This document shows positions 42,887-51,647 of a stretch of 64,000 nt of DNA, piece after piece. The notes beneath the pieces were generated by a model. It made no database searches and was not told where the DNA came from. It saw only the letters and a program-made list of their open reading frames with translations. Every line of letters starts with the position of its first letter. Position 1 is the stretch's first letter. Both the position numbers and the translations under genes were made by a program. This DNA is from Actinoplanes derwentensis (GTDB lineage: Bacteria > Actinomycetota > Actinomycetes > Mycobacteriales > Micromonosporaceae), in contig NZ_LT629758.1 of assembly GCF_900104725.1 (NCBI RefSeq), positions 3,844,001 through 3,908,000 on the forward strand, in the 5' to 3' direction.

Positions 42887-43557
42887 ATGCGGCGTCGGGT
42901 CGTCGTCCTGGGTGTGTTGCTGCTCGTCGCGGCAGGGCTCGGCGGGCTGGCCGTCCGGGGCCACGACTTCGTGATGAAGGAGCAGGCGATCACCCTGCCC
43001 GGCCCGGACGGTGTGCTCAACGGCGTGCTGGCGCTGCCCGAGAAGCAGGCCGGCCCGGTTCCGGTGGTCGTCTTCGTGCACGGGGACGGGGCGGTCGACG
43101 CCACCCGCGACGGGCAGTACCGGCCCTCGTTCGAAGCTCTCGCGAAAGCCGGCGTGGCCTCGGTGTCGTGGAACAAGCCCGGGGTGGGCGGGTCCGCCGG
43201 GAACTGGCTCGAACAGAACCAGGCCGACCGTGCCCGCGAAGTGGCCACGGTGGTGACGAACCTGCGGCAGCGGGCCGAGGCGTTCGCCGCCCGCGAGCGG
43301 GTGACGCCGGTGCTGCTGATCCTGGCCGGTCACGACCGCGACGTGGACGCCCACGAGACGGAACACGTCTACCAGGCGGTCCTGGGGAGAAGCAGCTCAC
43401 TGTGCGCTGGTTCCCGGACGCCGGCCACTGGATGGTCCGCTCCGACGTGGAGGACAACCGGGTCCGGTGGTGGCTCACCGCGCTCTTCACCCCCCGCGAC
43501 CTGATGCCACCCGACTATCTGGAGGCCGTGGCGGCGTTCGCGGCGAAGTCGCGGTAG
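42887..43557 (+). pseudogene. Alpha/beta-hydrolase remnant lacking the nucleophile elbow, frameshifted
   Basis: The N-terminal anchor and the first strands are normal (PVVVFVHGDGAVDATRDGQY, SVSWNKPGVGGSAGNW). After VVTNLRQRAEAF the sequence jumps to RVTPVLLILAGHDRDVDAHET, which belongs after the catalytic Ser region, so the segment with GxSxG is deleted. Near 43385 the frame shifts; in the second frame the true C-terminus continues (EKQLTVRWFPDAGHWM with the catalytic His, then a normal end at 43557). Two lesions make inactivity certain unless both are assembly errors. Confidence 0.8.
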
Positions 43558-43657
43558 GGTCGTCCCCAGCGTCGCGTGCCGGTGGCAGACCGTGTCAGGC
43601 ATGGAGGCGCCGAACCGAAGGAGACCGGCGTGCTTTCGTCGCGACCTTCGTCCGCGC

Positions 43658-44125
43658 GTGTCTGAGCGCGAGACGACCAGGCTGGTGGCCTGGAGCCAAG
43701 AGATGCGCGGAGTGCATTCCCGTCTGCGCAAAGCCCTCCGACTCGTCCAGCAGTCCCTGGACGACGCCGAATCAGACGGCGCTGATAACGCCCTGAGTGA
43801 TCTGCTGCTGTACTGCCGTGGCTTCTGCGCGGCACTCGACGGCCATCACCGGAGCGAGGACCACACCCTGTTCCCGGCGATCGCCGCCGCCCACCCGGAG
43901 CTACGCCCGGTGCTGCGAAAACTGGAACAGGACCACTCCATGATCGCCTACCTGATCGGCACCCTGGAGAACGCCGTCCGGCAGAACGTCGATCCACGGC
44001 CACACCTCGACGGACTCGGAGCGATCATGGAAAACCACTTCCGATACGAGGAACGCCAGCTCCTGACCGTCCTGGAGACCCTCGACCTGACCGCTGACCC
44101 CGCCGACGCCCTCGGCCCCCTCTAA
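43658..44125 (+). CDS. Hemerythrin HHE-domain protein
   Basis: About 155 residues from GTG 43658; longer starts at ATG 43601 or GTG 43592 are possible and no site has a clear ribosome-binding sequence. It is a four-helix bundle with the iron ligands in place: His in MRGVHSRLR, HHRSEDHTLFP, LEQDHSMIAYL and ENHFRYEE. Such cytoplasmic proteins bind a di-iron centre and respond to oxygen or nitric oxide. It is convergent with the CPBP protease, sharing the hairpin at 44131-44175. Confidence 0.85.
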   Translation: MSERETTRLVAWSQEMRGVHSRLRKALRLVQQSLDDAESDGADNALSDLLLYCRGFCAALDGHHRSEDHTLFPAIAAAHPELRPVLRKLEQDHSMIAYLIGTLENAVRQNVDPRPHLDGLGAIMENHFRYEERQLLTVLETLDLTADPADALGPL

Positions 44126-44130
44126 CCGAC

Positions 44131-44175
44131 AGCGTGGTGAGTTGCGGTTCGCATCGGAGCGCAAGTCACCACGCT
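44131..44175. terminator. Bidirectional hairpin, dispersed-repeat copy A
   Basis: Arms of 16 bp (AGCGTGGTGAGTTGCG / CGCAAGTCACCACGCT, one mismatch) with a 13-nt loop, centred between the convergent HHE and CPBP genes. The outer 12 bp are nearly identical to those of the hairpin at 47691-47733. Confidence 0.7.
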
Positions 44176-44196
44176 GCTTCGGGTGCGGGCCAGGCG

Positions 44197-45018
44197 TCAG
44201 GCGGTGGGCTGCCTGGCCGGGCGGGGGCGCAGGTGGCCGCGGCTGCGGGCCAGGCGCAGGAACCACCAGGCCGCGGCCAGGCTGATCAGGACGGCGAAGA
44301 CGCTGGCCTCGGGGCCGAACGAGCCGCCGGTCAGGATCGCCGGGCCGTCGAAGACGCCGCGCAGCAGGCCGAGCGTGGCGTTGTCGGAGCCGGACACCTC
44401 GACGCCGAACAGGCCGCCTTCGGCGAAGTTCCAGCCCAGGTGCAGGCCGATCGGCACCCACAGGGCGCGAGTGGCTACGTAGGAGGCGGCCACCATCAGA
44501 CCGGCCGCGATGATCGCCACCCCGCCGAAGATCGCGGTCGGGTCGTTGACCAGGTGCAGCAGGCCGAAGATCGCGGCGGAGACGGCGAGTGCGGTCCAGG
44601 TGCCCCGGCGGTCCTCGATCATCCGGAACAGTAGTCCGCGGAACAGCACCTCCTCGACCGTCGCCACCGCCATCATCAGGCCGAAGACCGAGAGCATGCC
44701 GCCGAACGACCCCCACCCGTCGAGGCCGAAACCGCCGAAGATCGCGATGGCCAGTACGGTCGTGGTGAACAGCCCGATACCGCCGAGGGTGCCCCGGGTC
44801 AGGGCCCGCCACCGGCCCGCGCGGGGAACGTCGTCGGGGTCCCGGTTCTCGATACGGCGGGAGGCCCACCCGTACAACCAAATGGTGGCGACCGCGGCCA
44901 GAAGGCCTGCCGCGAGTGACAGGATCGCGCTGCCCGCGACCGCACTGACGACCGCGACCACCGCGATGTCGACGATCAGGAACAGTGGCAGGAGCAGAAA
45001 GGGCCGGATCGATCTCAT
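44197..45018 (-). CDS. CPBP-family intramembrane metalloprotease (CAAX-like)
   Basis: A 273-residue integral membrane protein with about eight helices. The family motifs are intact: EExxxR in TVEEVLFRG near residue 122, FxxxH in FGLLHLVND near 150, and GLHLGWNF near 200. These residues bind the catalytic metal within the membrane. Bacterial members take part in peptide maturation, self-immunity or regulation. No bacteriocin gene is adjacent, so the substrate is unknown. Confidence 0.88.
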   Translation of the reverse strand: MRSIRPFLLLPLFLIVDIAVVAVVSAVAGSAILSLAAGLLAAVATIWLYGWASRRIENRDPDDVPRAGRWRALTRGTLGGIGLFTTTVLAIAIFGGFGLDGWGSFGGMLSVFGLMMAVATVEEVLFRGLLFRMIEDRRGTWTALAVSAAIFGLLHLVNDPTAIFGGVAIIAAGLMVAASYVATRALWVPIGLHLGWNFAEGGLFGVEVSGSDNATLGLLRGVFDGPAILTGGSFGPEASVFAVLISLAAAWWFLRLARSRGHLRPRPARQPTA

Positions 45019-45096
45019 GGGTACGACGGTAGAAAGAAAAGCATCACCGATCGTCGCCCCGCAGTGGACATTCGGGATGGCTCGCCCGGGGGATGG

Positions 45097-45753
45097 TCAA
45101 GAGACCAGTCCCGTCTGATAGGCGAGGATCACCGCCTGCACCCGGTCGCGCAGCGCGAGTTTGGTGAGGATCCTCGAGACGTAGGTCTTGACCGTCTCCG
45201 GGCTGATCACCAGTCTCGCCGCGATCTCCGCGTTGGACAGGCCCTCGGCGATCAGCCGGAACACCTCGATCTCCCGCGCGGTCAGCACAGCCAGCCGCTG
45301 ATCGGAACCGGACGCCGACGGCCGCACCCGGTCACCGAACCGCCCGACCAGCCCGCGGGTGACGGCCGGCGCGAGCAGCGACTCGCCTCGGGCGATCGTG
45401 CGGATGCCCTCGATCAGTTCGGCCGGTTGCGCGTCCTTGAGCAGGAAGCCGCTGGCCCCGGCCCGCAACGCCTCGTAGACGTAACCGTCCAGGTTGAACG
45501 TGGTCACCACCAGCACCCGGATCGGCTGGTCGACGCCGGGCCCGGCCAGCCGGCGGGTCGCCTCGATGCCGTCGAGCAGCGGCATCCGGATGTCCATCAC
45601 CACCACGTCAGGCCGCAGGCGCAACGCCTCCCGGACGGCCGCCTCACCGTCGGACGCCTCGCCGACCACGTCCAGGTCGTCCTGCATGCCGAACACGGTC
45701 ACGAACCCGGCCCGGATCAGCGCCTGGTCGTCGCAGACCAGCACCCGGATCAC
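45097..45753 (-). CDS. NarL/LuxR-type response regulator
   Basis: A 218-residue regulator: receiver domain with phospho-acceptor Asp in VVVMDIRMPLLDG (about residue 54) and a switch Lys in FLLKDAQPAE, then a LuxR helix-turn-helix (LTAREIEVFRLIAEGLSNAEI). It overlaps the kinase gene upstream by 4 bp. Targets are unknown; autoregulation is usual. Confidence 0.92.
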   Translation of the reverse strand: MIRVLVCDDQALIRAGFVTVFGMQDDLDVVGEASDGEAAVREALRLRPDVVVMDIRMPLLDGIEATRRLAGPGVDQPIRVLVVTTFNLDGYVYEALRAGASGFLLKDAQPAELIEGIRTIARGESLLAPAVTRGLVGRFGDRVRPSASGSDQRLAVLTAREIEVFRLIAEGLSNAEIAARLVISPETVKTYVSRILTKLALRDRVQAVILAYQTGLVS

Positions 45754-46865
45754 GCCACGCTCCCACGGGGCAGGAACGCTCGTACCGTGAAATCGCCGTC
45801 CCGTTCACCGCCGGCGTCGAACGTACCGCCGAAGACCTTGACCCTCTCCCGGAGACCGGTCAGGCCGCGACCGGGCCGCACGTCGCCGCGCAACGACCCC
45901 GCCGTCACCACCTCGATCTCGGTGCCGGTGCCGCTGTGCCGCACCCGCACCCGAGTCGGCCGCCCACGGGCGTGTTTGACCGCGTTGGTCAGGCTCTCCT
46001 GCACCACCCGGTGCACGGCGAGGCCGAGGCCACCGTCCGGGCCGGGACCGCCCTGTTCACTGAACTCGACCGGCTGACCCGCGCGGCGCATGCGGTCCAC
46101 CAGGTCGGCGAGGCGGCCTCCGGCCGGTTCCGAGGACATTTCACCGCTTTCCAGTACGCCCAACAAGAGCCGCAACTCGCTGAGCGCCTCCCGCCCGGCC
46201 CCACTGACCGCGGCGACCGCCTCGCCGGCTCGCTCCGGCTGCGGCCCGATCAGGAACCCGGCGGTGTCGGCCTGCACCACCATCGCGGTCACGTGGTGAG
46301 TGACGACGTCATGCAGCTCCCGCGCGATCCGGGACCGTTCCTCAGTGATCGCCGCGCCCACACTCGCCTGTCGTTTGCGCTGCTCCTCGGCCTGTCGTGC
46401 GCGGATCCAGGCACCGGCGCCCCAGCAGGCGGCGAGGAACGCGAAGAAGGTCACGAAGTCGACCGGCTGCTCACCGGAGCCGCGCAGGTGCAGCCCCACG
46501 GCCAGTCCGGTGTAGGCGGCCGTCACGGCGGCCACCACCGTCCATCGCTGCTGGTAGGCGCCCGCGCTGTAGAGGGCGACGACAAGCGCCATGGTGGCCA
46601 CGTTCGCCGGGTAGCCGAGCAGTTGGTGAACCACGTACGCGCTGCCGACGATGGCCAGGCAGACGGCCGGCCAGCGGCGGCGCAGCGCCAGCCCACCGGC
46701 TTGGAGCAACAGCAGCGTCAGGCTGAGCGGGTCGTCGGCGCGCTGATGCAGTTCGCCGATCTCCAGCCCGAGTTCCGCGACCCCGGGCACGAACGCCGCC
46801 ACGATCAGCAGGACCGCTCCGGCGGCGTCCCTGATCAGCGGGTCCAGGCTTCTCCACCAACGCAC
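45750..46865 (-). CDS. NarL-type sensor histidine kinase (HisKA_3)
   Basis: A 371-residue kinase with four to six N-terminal membrane helices and almost no extracytoplasmic domain, then HisKA_3 with the phospho-acceptor His in SRIARELHDVVTHHV near residue 180 and a HATPase domain (RVVQESLTNAVKHA; GRGLTGLRERV). It belongs to the group of intramembrane-sensing kinases that respond to envelope stress. The partner is the downstream regulator. It diverges from the carbonic anhydrase gene with 102 bp between them. Confidence 0.9.
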   Translation of the reverse strand: MRWWRSLDPLIRDAAGAVLLIVAAFVPGVAELGLEIGELHQRADDPLSLTLLLLQAGGLALRRRWPAVCLAIVGSAYVVHQLLGYPANVATMALVVALYSAGAYQQRWTVVAAVTAAYTGLAVGLHLRGSGEQPVDFVTFFAFLAACWGAGAWIRARQAEEQRKRQASVGAAITEERSRIARELHDVVTHHVTAMVVQADTAGFLIGPQPERAGEAVAAVSGAGREALSELRLLLGVLESGEMSSEPAGGRLADLVDRMRRAGQPVEFSEQGGPGPDGGLGLAVHRVVQESLTNAVKHARGRPTRVRVRHSGTGTEIEVVTAGSLRGDVRPGRGLTGLRERVKVFGGTFDAGGERDGDFTVRAFLPRGSVA

Positions 46866-46967
46866 GCCGGGAGCTTAATGCCGACCCGCCACCAGCCATC
46901 GCCCGGCCTTTCGGCAGCCGCCATCGAAGGAGGATGATCCTACGGTCGTCAATGATTAGGAGACTCG

Positions 46968-47669
46968 ATGATCGACGTTTCGCTCCGCCGTCGAGCGCTG
47001 TTCACCGCCGGAGGAGCCGTCGCCGGTTCGATCGCGATCGGAGCGGCACCCGCCGCCGCTTCCCTCCCGCCCGAACCGTCCCCCGCCACCCCGCGCGCCG
47101 CACTGAAGGCGCTGCTCGACGGCAACCGCCGGTTCGTCACCGGCCGGTCCCGGCACCCGCATCAGACGGTGGCCCGGCTGCACGAGGTGGCGGCCGGGCA
47201 GCATCCGTTCGCGGTCCTGCTCGGCTGCGCGGATTCCCGGGTGTCCCCGGAACTGTTGTTCGACCAGGGCATCGGCGACCTGTTCGACGACCGGGTGGCC
47301 GGCAACATCGTCGACGACCTGCTACTGGGCAGCATGGAGTACGCGGTCGAGGAGTTCGAACCGCCGCTACTGATAGTGCTGGGCCACGAGCGCTGCGGCG
47401 CGATAGCGGCGACGTTGAGCACGATCGCGAACGGAACCACCGCCCCCGGCCACATCCAGACGATCGTGAACGCGCTGACCCCGATCGTCGAGCCGTTCGT
47501 GAACGACCCGGACGCCGTGGAGAAGGCCGTACGAGCCAACGTGCTGGCCCAGGTGGCAGCCCTGAAAGCCGGCAGCGACATCATCCGGGAGCGTGTCGAA
47601 CACGGGAAACTGGCAGTCGTCGGAGCCCGCTACGACCTGGACACCGGAGTGGTGACGCCGCTGTCATAA
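46968..47669 (+). CDS. Tat-exported beta-class carbonic anhydrase
   Basis: A 233-residue protein with an arginine-rich signal (SLRRRALFTAGG) and a hydrophobic stretch up to APAAA, so Tat export to the cell surface is likely. The beta-CA zinc site is intact: Cys and the Asp-Arg dyad in LLGCADSRVSPE, then His and Cys in VLGHERCGAI. The usual GDLFVVR.AGN block reads GDLFDDRVAGN, an unusual acidic change near the active site. It interconverts CO2 and bicarbonate outside the membrane. It ends 21 bp before a strong hairpin. Confidence 0.88.
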   Translation: MIDVSLRRRALFTAGGAVAGSIAIGAAPAAASLPPEPSPATPRAALKALLDGNRRFVTGRSRHPHQTVARLHEVAAGQHPFAVLLGCADSRVSPELLFDQGIGDLFDDRVAGNIVDDLLLGSMEYAVEEFEPPLLIVLGHERCGAIAATLSTIANGTTAPGHIQTIVNALTPIVEPFVNDPDAVEKAVRANVLAQVAALKAGSDIIRERVEHGKLAVVGARYDLDTGVVTPLS

Positions 47670-47690
47670 CCCCGAGAAGAGCCGCCACCA

Positions 47691-47733
47691 GCGTGGTGAC
47701 TTCGGGTTCGATTCGCACCCGAAGTCACCACGC
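47691..47733. terminator. Bidirectional hairpin, dispersed-repeat copy B
   Basis: Perfect 17-bp arms (GCGTGGTGACTTCGGGT and its complement) with a 9-nt loop, between the convergent carbonic anhydrase and serine hydrolase genes. It shares the outer GCGTGGTGACTT arm with copy A at 44131-44175. Confidence 0.75.
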
Positions 47734-47792
47734 AACTCGCGCACCCGGCATGCGTGCCGACTTACGGCTCGCACCCTGGGAAGGGCGGGTGG

Positions 47793-48791
47793 TCAGCCGC
47801 CGTTGACCGGGCTGAACGGCTTCGGCAGGGTGCGGGGCACCGACGACGTGCGGGCCGTCGACAGGGTGGCCGGGACGGCCGGAAGGTTGTCGAAGAGGGT
47901 CCGGCCGATCTTGGCGTGGGCCTCGACCGCCGGGTGGGTGGCGCCGTAGTTCAGCGGCTCGCCCAGGCCCTCGGCGAACATCGCGTAGGTCAGCAGCGGC
48001 AGCCCGTCTGCGCTGAACATGATGCCGGCCTCGTGCCGGGACTCGCCGAGGGTGTTGAAGTCGGCGCCGTACTTGGTGGCGACCCGCTCGCGCTCCTTCG
48101 ACGACATGACGCGGCGGACCCCGTCGTGGTAGCCGTTGAGCCAGCGGGTGATGCTCAGCAGGAAGTCACAGGACTCCGGGCTGAGCAGGGTCTTGTTGGC
48201 GAGACGCCAGAGCATGTCGTGCGTCTCGCGCGGGGTGGTGGTGCCGAGGAAGAAGCGGTTCGGGTTGGCGACCGGCTCGACCCGGGTGTGCACGAAGCCC
48301 TTGGCGGCCAGGATCTCGTTGAGTTCCAGGGCGGGCACGACCCGGCCGCACATCCGGACCGCGGTGTTGTCGGAGACCAGCAGCATCGCGGTGAGGAAGT
48401 TCGCGACGGTGATGTCGTCGCCCCACACCCGGTGCAGGTGGTAGATGCCGGAGCCGCCGAGGATGATGCCGGCGGTGAGGTCGAGCTTGGTGCCGAGGGT
48501 CAGCTCACCCCGGTCGATCTTGTCCATCACCGCGGTGGCGACGAACAGTTTCTGCACGCTGTAGCCGTAGGTGACGTGGTCGGCGTCGTCCTCGATGATC
48601 GGCGCGATCGTTCCGGTGGCGTCGATGGCCGCGATGTGCGTGTGCCACACGCCGCCGGCCTTCACCTTCTCCTTGTTGTAGACCTTGCGGATAGCGGCCG
48701 GACCGGAAAGCGCGGCCTGGGCGGGACTACTCACTCCGGCTCCGGCGACAGCTGCTGCGGCACCGATCCCGAGGGCGGCGCGGCGGGACAT
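47793..48791 (-). CDS. Tat-exported serine hydrolase of the class A beta-lactamase fold
   Basis: 332 residues from ATG 48791; upstream in-frame starts are possible. A twin-arginine motif (MSRRAALGIG) and an AQA site indicate export. Active-site Ser and Lys are in YSVQKLF (SxxK), and the SDN loop is LLVSDNTAV. The third motif (KTG) is not evident: the segment in its place reads NTLGESRHEAGIM. The protein is therefore a PF13354-type hydrolase, but antibiotic hydrolysis is doubtful; a peptidoglycan or ester substrate is possible. Confidence 0.8.
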   Translation of the reverse strand: MSRRAALGIGAAAAVAGAGVSSPAQAALSGPAAIRKVYNKEKVKAGGVWHTHIAAIDATGTIAPIIEDDADHVTYGYSVQKLFVATAVMDKIDRGELTLGTKLDLTAGIILGGSGIYHLHRVWGDDITVANFLTAMLLVSDNTAVRMCGRVVPALELNEILAAKGFVHTRVEPVANPNRFFLGTTTPRETHDMLWRLANKTLLSPESCDFLLSITRWLNGYHDGVRRVMSSKERERVATKYGADFNTLGESRHEAGIMFSADGLPLLTYAMFAEGLGEPLNYGATHPAVEAHAKIGRTLFDNLPAVPATLSTARTSSVPRTLPKPFSPVNGG

Positions 48792-48944
48792 GCTGGTAGA
48801 CAAAGCTCCCCCTATGTGGATGGACAGTCGATCTCGCGGCAACGTACACCACATCCGCACATGCAGATCGATCATTGACTTCCGTTACCGGCGGATGACA
48901 GCTTGATCATCGTCAAGTTTCCTTACGATCGATGAGGTACAGGC

Positions 48945-51599
48945 GTGCGCCATCGCTTACTCCGGGGGCTCGCCGTCACGGCCGCCCTCATCCTGGTCGC
49001 GCCGGTCGCTCCGGCACAGGCCGCGGCCCGGGACGTCGTCTCGGGCAACGCCCGCTTCCAGGTCCTCTCCCCCACCCTGATCCGCACCGAGTTCTCCCCC
49101 ACCGGGCGGTTCACCGACGCGGACACGTTCAACGTGATCGGCCGCGACGACTTCAAGCGGACCCCCTTCACCTCCCGGGTCTCGCGCGGCTGGCTGACCA
49201 TCGAGACCAGCGGGGCGACGCTGCGTTACCGGGTCGGTTCCGGTCCCTTCAACCAGGACAACTTGCTGGTACGGGTGAAGAACGTGACCGCCTCCCCCTG
49301 GACCGGTGGTCCCGTCTGCACGCCCGGCGCCCTGTGTGAGGCCGAGTCGCTCACCCTCGACGGCCCGAGCGTCGCCACCAACCACCGGGACTACACCGGG
49401 CGTGGTTTCGCGGCCGGGTTCGAGAGCACCGGTGCCTCGCTGAAGTTCGCCGTCACCGCGGCGGCCGCGGGCGCTCGGCAGCTCAGCGTCCGTTACGCGA
49501 ACAGCACCGGCGGGGACGGCCAGAACGTCACCCGCACCCTGACCGTGACCGTCGACGGTGTCGCGGCCGGCACCCTGAGCCTGCCGCCGACCGCCGACTG
49601 GGACACCTGGGGCCTCGCCGCGGTGCCGCTGACCTTGAGCGCCGGCCGGCACGACGTCACCCTGGTCCGGACGGCCACCGACTCGGGCAATGTGAACGTC
49701 GACAGCCTGGCGCTTGTCGCACCGGGCGCCGGTTACCCCGCGCCGACTCCGCCGGCTGCCGTGCCCTGCGTGTTCGCAGAGCTGTGCGAGGCGGAGAAGG
49801 GGCAGTTCAGCGGTCGCGCGAAGCTCGCCGACGACCACAACGGGTATGCCGGTGAGGGCTTCCTGGCCGGGCTGGAGGGCATCGGCGACGGGACTGCGTT
49901 CACCGTGACCAGGGTGCCCGCCGACGGCGTCTACCAGGTGCAGTTGCGGTACGCGAACGGGCCGGCCGGAAGTCAGCCCCTGCAGACCCGCACCGTGACC
50001 GTGGGGACGGCCACCGCCGAGTTGCCGCCGACCAGTGGGTGGGACTTCTGGCGTACCCAATCGGTGAAGTTGACCTTGAAGGCCGGAACGAACACCGTCG
50101 CGCTGGGCTGTCCCACCGAACAGAGCTGCCACGTCAACGTGGACACGATCGCCGTGACCGCCGCCCGCTCGAAGCTTCTCGCCCCGCACGCGCCGCTCGG
50201 TGGCTACCGGCGTGGCCTGGACGGCGTCGACGGCGGTGCGCGCACCTACGCGGGGCTGCTCTACCAGGACGGATGGTCGCTGCTGGACGATTCCGGGGAT
50301 CATCAGGACGGTTACGTCTTCGCCTACGGGACGGACTACCGTCGGGCGCTGCGGGAACTCTCGGTGCTGACCGGGCCGACGAAACTGCTGCCGAAGTGGG
50401 CGTACGGCGTCTGGTACTCGCAGTATTTCGACCGCACGGCCGCCGAGTTCGACAGCATCGTGGCGCGGTTCAAGAGTGAGGGTGTGCCGCTGGACGTGCT
50501 GGTGGTGGACACCGACTTCAAGGCGCCGGACAAGTGGAACGGCTGGTCGGTCGACGAGTCCCGGTTCCCGGACTGGAACGCGTTCGCCGCCAATCTGCAC
50601 AAGAAGGGCATCCGCACCGGGCTGAACATCCACCCGAGCATCTCCGAGTCCGACCCGCACTACGCGAGGGCGCAGGAGATCGCCAAGGGCAAACTGAAGC
50701 CGTCCAGCCGCGGTCGCGTCTTCGACTTCGACGACCCGGACCAGCTGAAGGCCTACTTCTGGTTGCACGAGCAGATGGGTGCCGACGTCGACTTCTGGTG
50801 GCTGGACTGGTGCTGCGACGACTCCCGCGGTTCCGACGCCCGGATCAACCAGGAGTACGCCGACCGCACCGGCTTCGCCTTCTCTCGCGCCTACGGAGCG
50901 TTGCAGACCGGCGGTTACGGCAACCCCGGCCCGGTCGCCGGTGGCCCGTGGGCCGACAAGCGCACCACGCTGCACTTCACCGGTGACACCATCTCCAACT
51001 GGGAGACGCTGCGGTACACCATCGGTTACACGCCCGCCGAGTCGGCGGCGACCGGTCTGGCCGCGATCAGCCACGACATCGGCGGGCACACTCGCGGCCT
51101 GCAGGAGCCGGGCGCCGAGCCGGGTTCCACAAAACTGCCCGACGATCTGTACGCCCGGTGGGTGCAGATGGGCACGTTCCAGCCGATCGACCGGCTGCAC
51201 TCCGACCACAGTGACCGTCTGCCGTGGCAGTACGGCCCGGCGGCGAACGCGTCGGCGAAGAAGTTCCTGAACCTGCGCAAGAAGCTGCAGCCCTACACGT
51301 ACGCGGCGGCCGCCGAGGCCACCCGCACCGGAACACCGATCGTCCGCGCCATGTACCTGGCGTACCCGAACGAACAGGAGGCGTACGCGACGGCCGGCAG
51401 CCAGTACCTGTTCGGCCCGGACTTCCTGGTCGCCCCGGTGACCACCCCGGGCACCACCGCGTCCACCACGGTGTGGTTCCCGCGCGGCAACACCTGGGTC
51501 GACTACTTCACCGGCAAGCGCTACAAGGGCGGCACCACCGCCACGGTCACCACGACCCTGGACACCATGCCGGTCTTCGTCCGGTCACCCGGACGCTGA
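48945..51599 (+). CDS. Secreted GH31 alpha-glycosidase with two inserted CBM35-like modules
   Basis: 884 residues from a GTG start with a signal peptide ending APAQA. Domain order: the start of an N-terminal GH31 beta-sandwich (~30-120), two carbohydrate-binding modules of CBM35 type (~125-265 and ~275-405, each opening with CEAE and closing with NVNVDS or HVNVDT), then the (b/a)8 barrel (~440-790) with nucleophile Asp in DFWWLDWCCDDS and acid/base Asp in HFTGDTISNW, and C-terminal beta domains. GH31 includes alpha-glucosidases, xylosidases and related enzymes. The modules sit within the sandwich rather than at an end. Its linkage to the apionate operon may mean action on plant cell-wall glycans. 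Confidence 0.88.
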   Translation: MRHRLLRGLAVTAALILVAPVAPAQAAARDVVSGNARFQVLSPTLIRTEFSPTGRFTDADTFNVIGRDDFKRTPFTSRVSRGWLTIETSGATLRYRVGSGPFNQDNLLVRVKNVTASPWTGGPVCTPGALCEAESLTLDGPSVATNHRDYTGRGFAAGFESTGASLKFAVTAAAAGARQLSVRYANSTGGDGQNVTRTLTVTVDGVAAGTLSLPPTADWDTWGLAAVPLTLSAGRHDVTLVRTATDSGNVNVDSLALVAPGAGYPAPTPPAAVPCVFAELCEAEKGQFSGRAKLADDHNGYAGEGFLAGLEGIGDGTAFTVTRVPADGVYQVQLRYANGPAGSQPLQTRTVTVGTATAELPPTSGWDFWRTQSVKLTLKAGTNTVALGCPTEQSCHVNVDTIAVTAARSKLLAPHAPLGGYRRGLDGVDGGARTYAGLLYQDGWSLLDDSGDHQDGYVFAYGTDYRRALRELSVLTGPTKLLPKWAYGVWYSQYFDRTAAEFDSIVARFKSEGVPLDVLVVDTDFKAPDKWNGWSVDESRFPDWNAFAANLHKKGIRTGLNIHPSISESDPHYARAQEIAKGKLKPSSRGRVFDFDDPDQLKAYFWLHEQMGADVDFWWLDWCCDDSRGSDARINQEYADRTGFAFSRAYGALQTGGYGNPGPVAGGPWADKRTTLHFTGDTISNWETLRYTIGYTPAESAATGLAAISHDIGGHTRGLQEPGAEPGSTKLPDDLYARWVQMGTFQPIDRLHSDHSDRLPWQYGPAANASAKKFLNLRKKLQPYTYAAAAEATRTGTPIVRAMYLAYPNEQEAYATAGSQYLFGPDFLVAPVTTPGTTASTTVWFPRGNTWVDYFTGKRYKGGTTATVTTTLDTMPVFVRSPGR

Positions 51600-51611
51600 T
51601 CATCGCGCACT

Positions 51612-51647
51612 CCACTCTCCCCGGTCATTCACCACCGGGGAGAGTGG
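51612..51647. terminator. Perfect 14-bp hairpin between GH31 and GntR genes, partly inside the GntR gene
   Basis: CCACTCTCCCCGGT and ACCGGGGAGAGTGG arms with an 8-nt loop, 13 bp after the GH31 stop. The right arm encodes the last residues of the convergent GntR regulator. It probably ends transcription in both directions. Confidence 0.75.

Noticed and set aside
48957-51209. 750-codon leftward open frame
   Set aside because: Antisense shadow of the GH31 gene caused by third-position GC bias.
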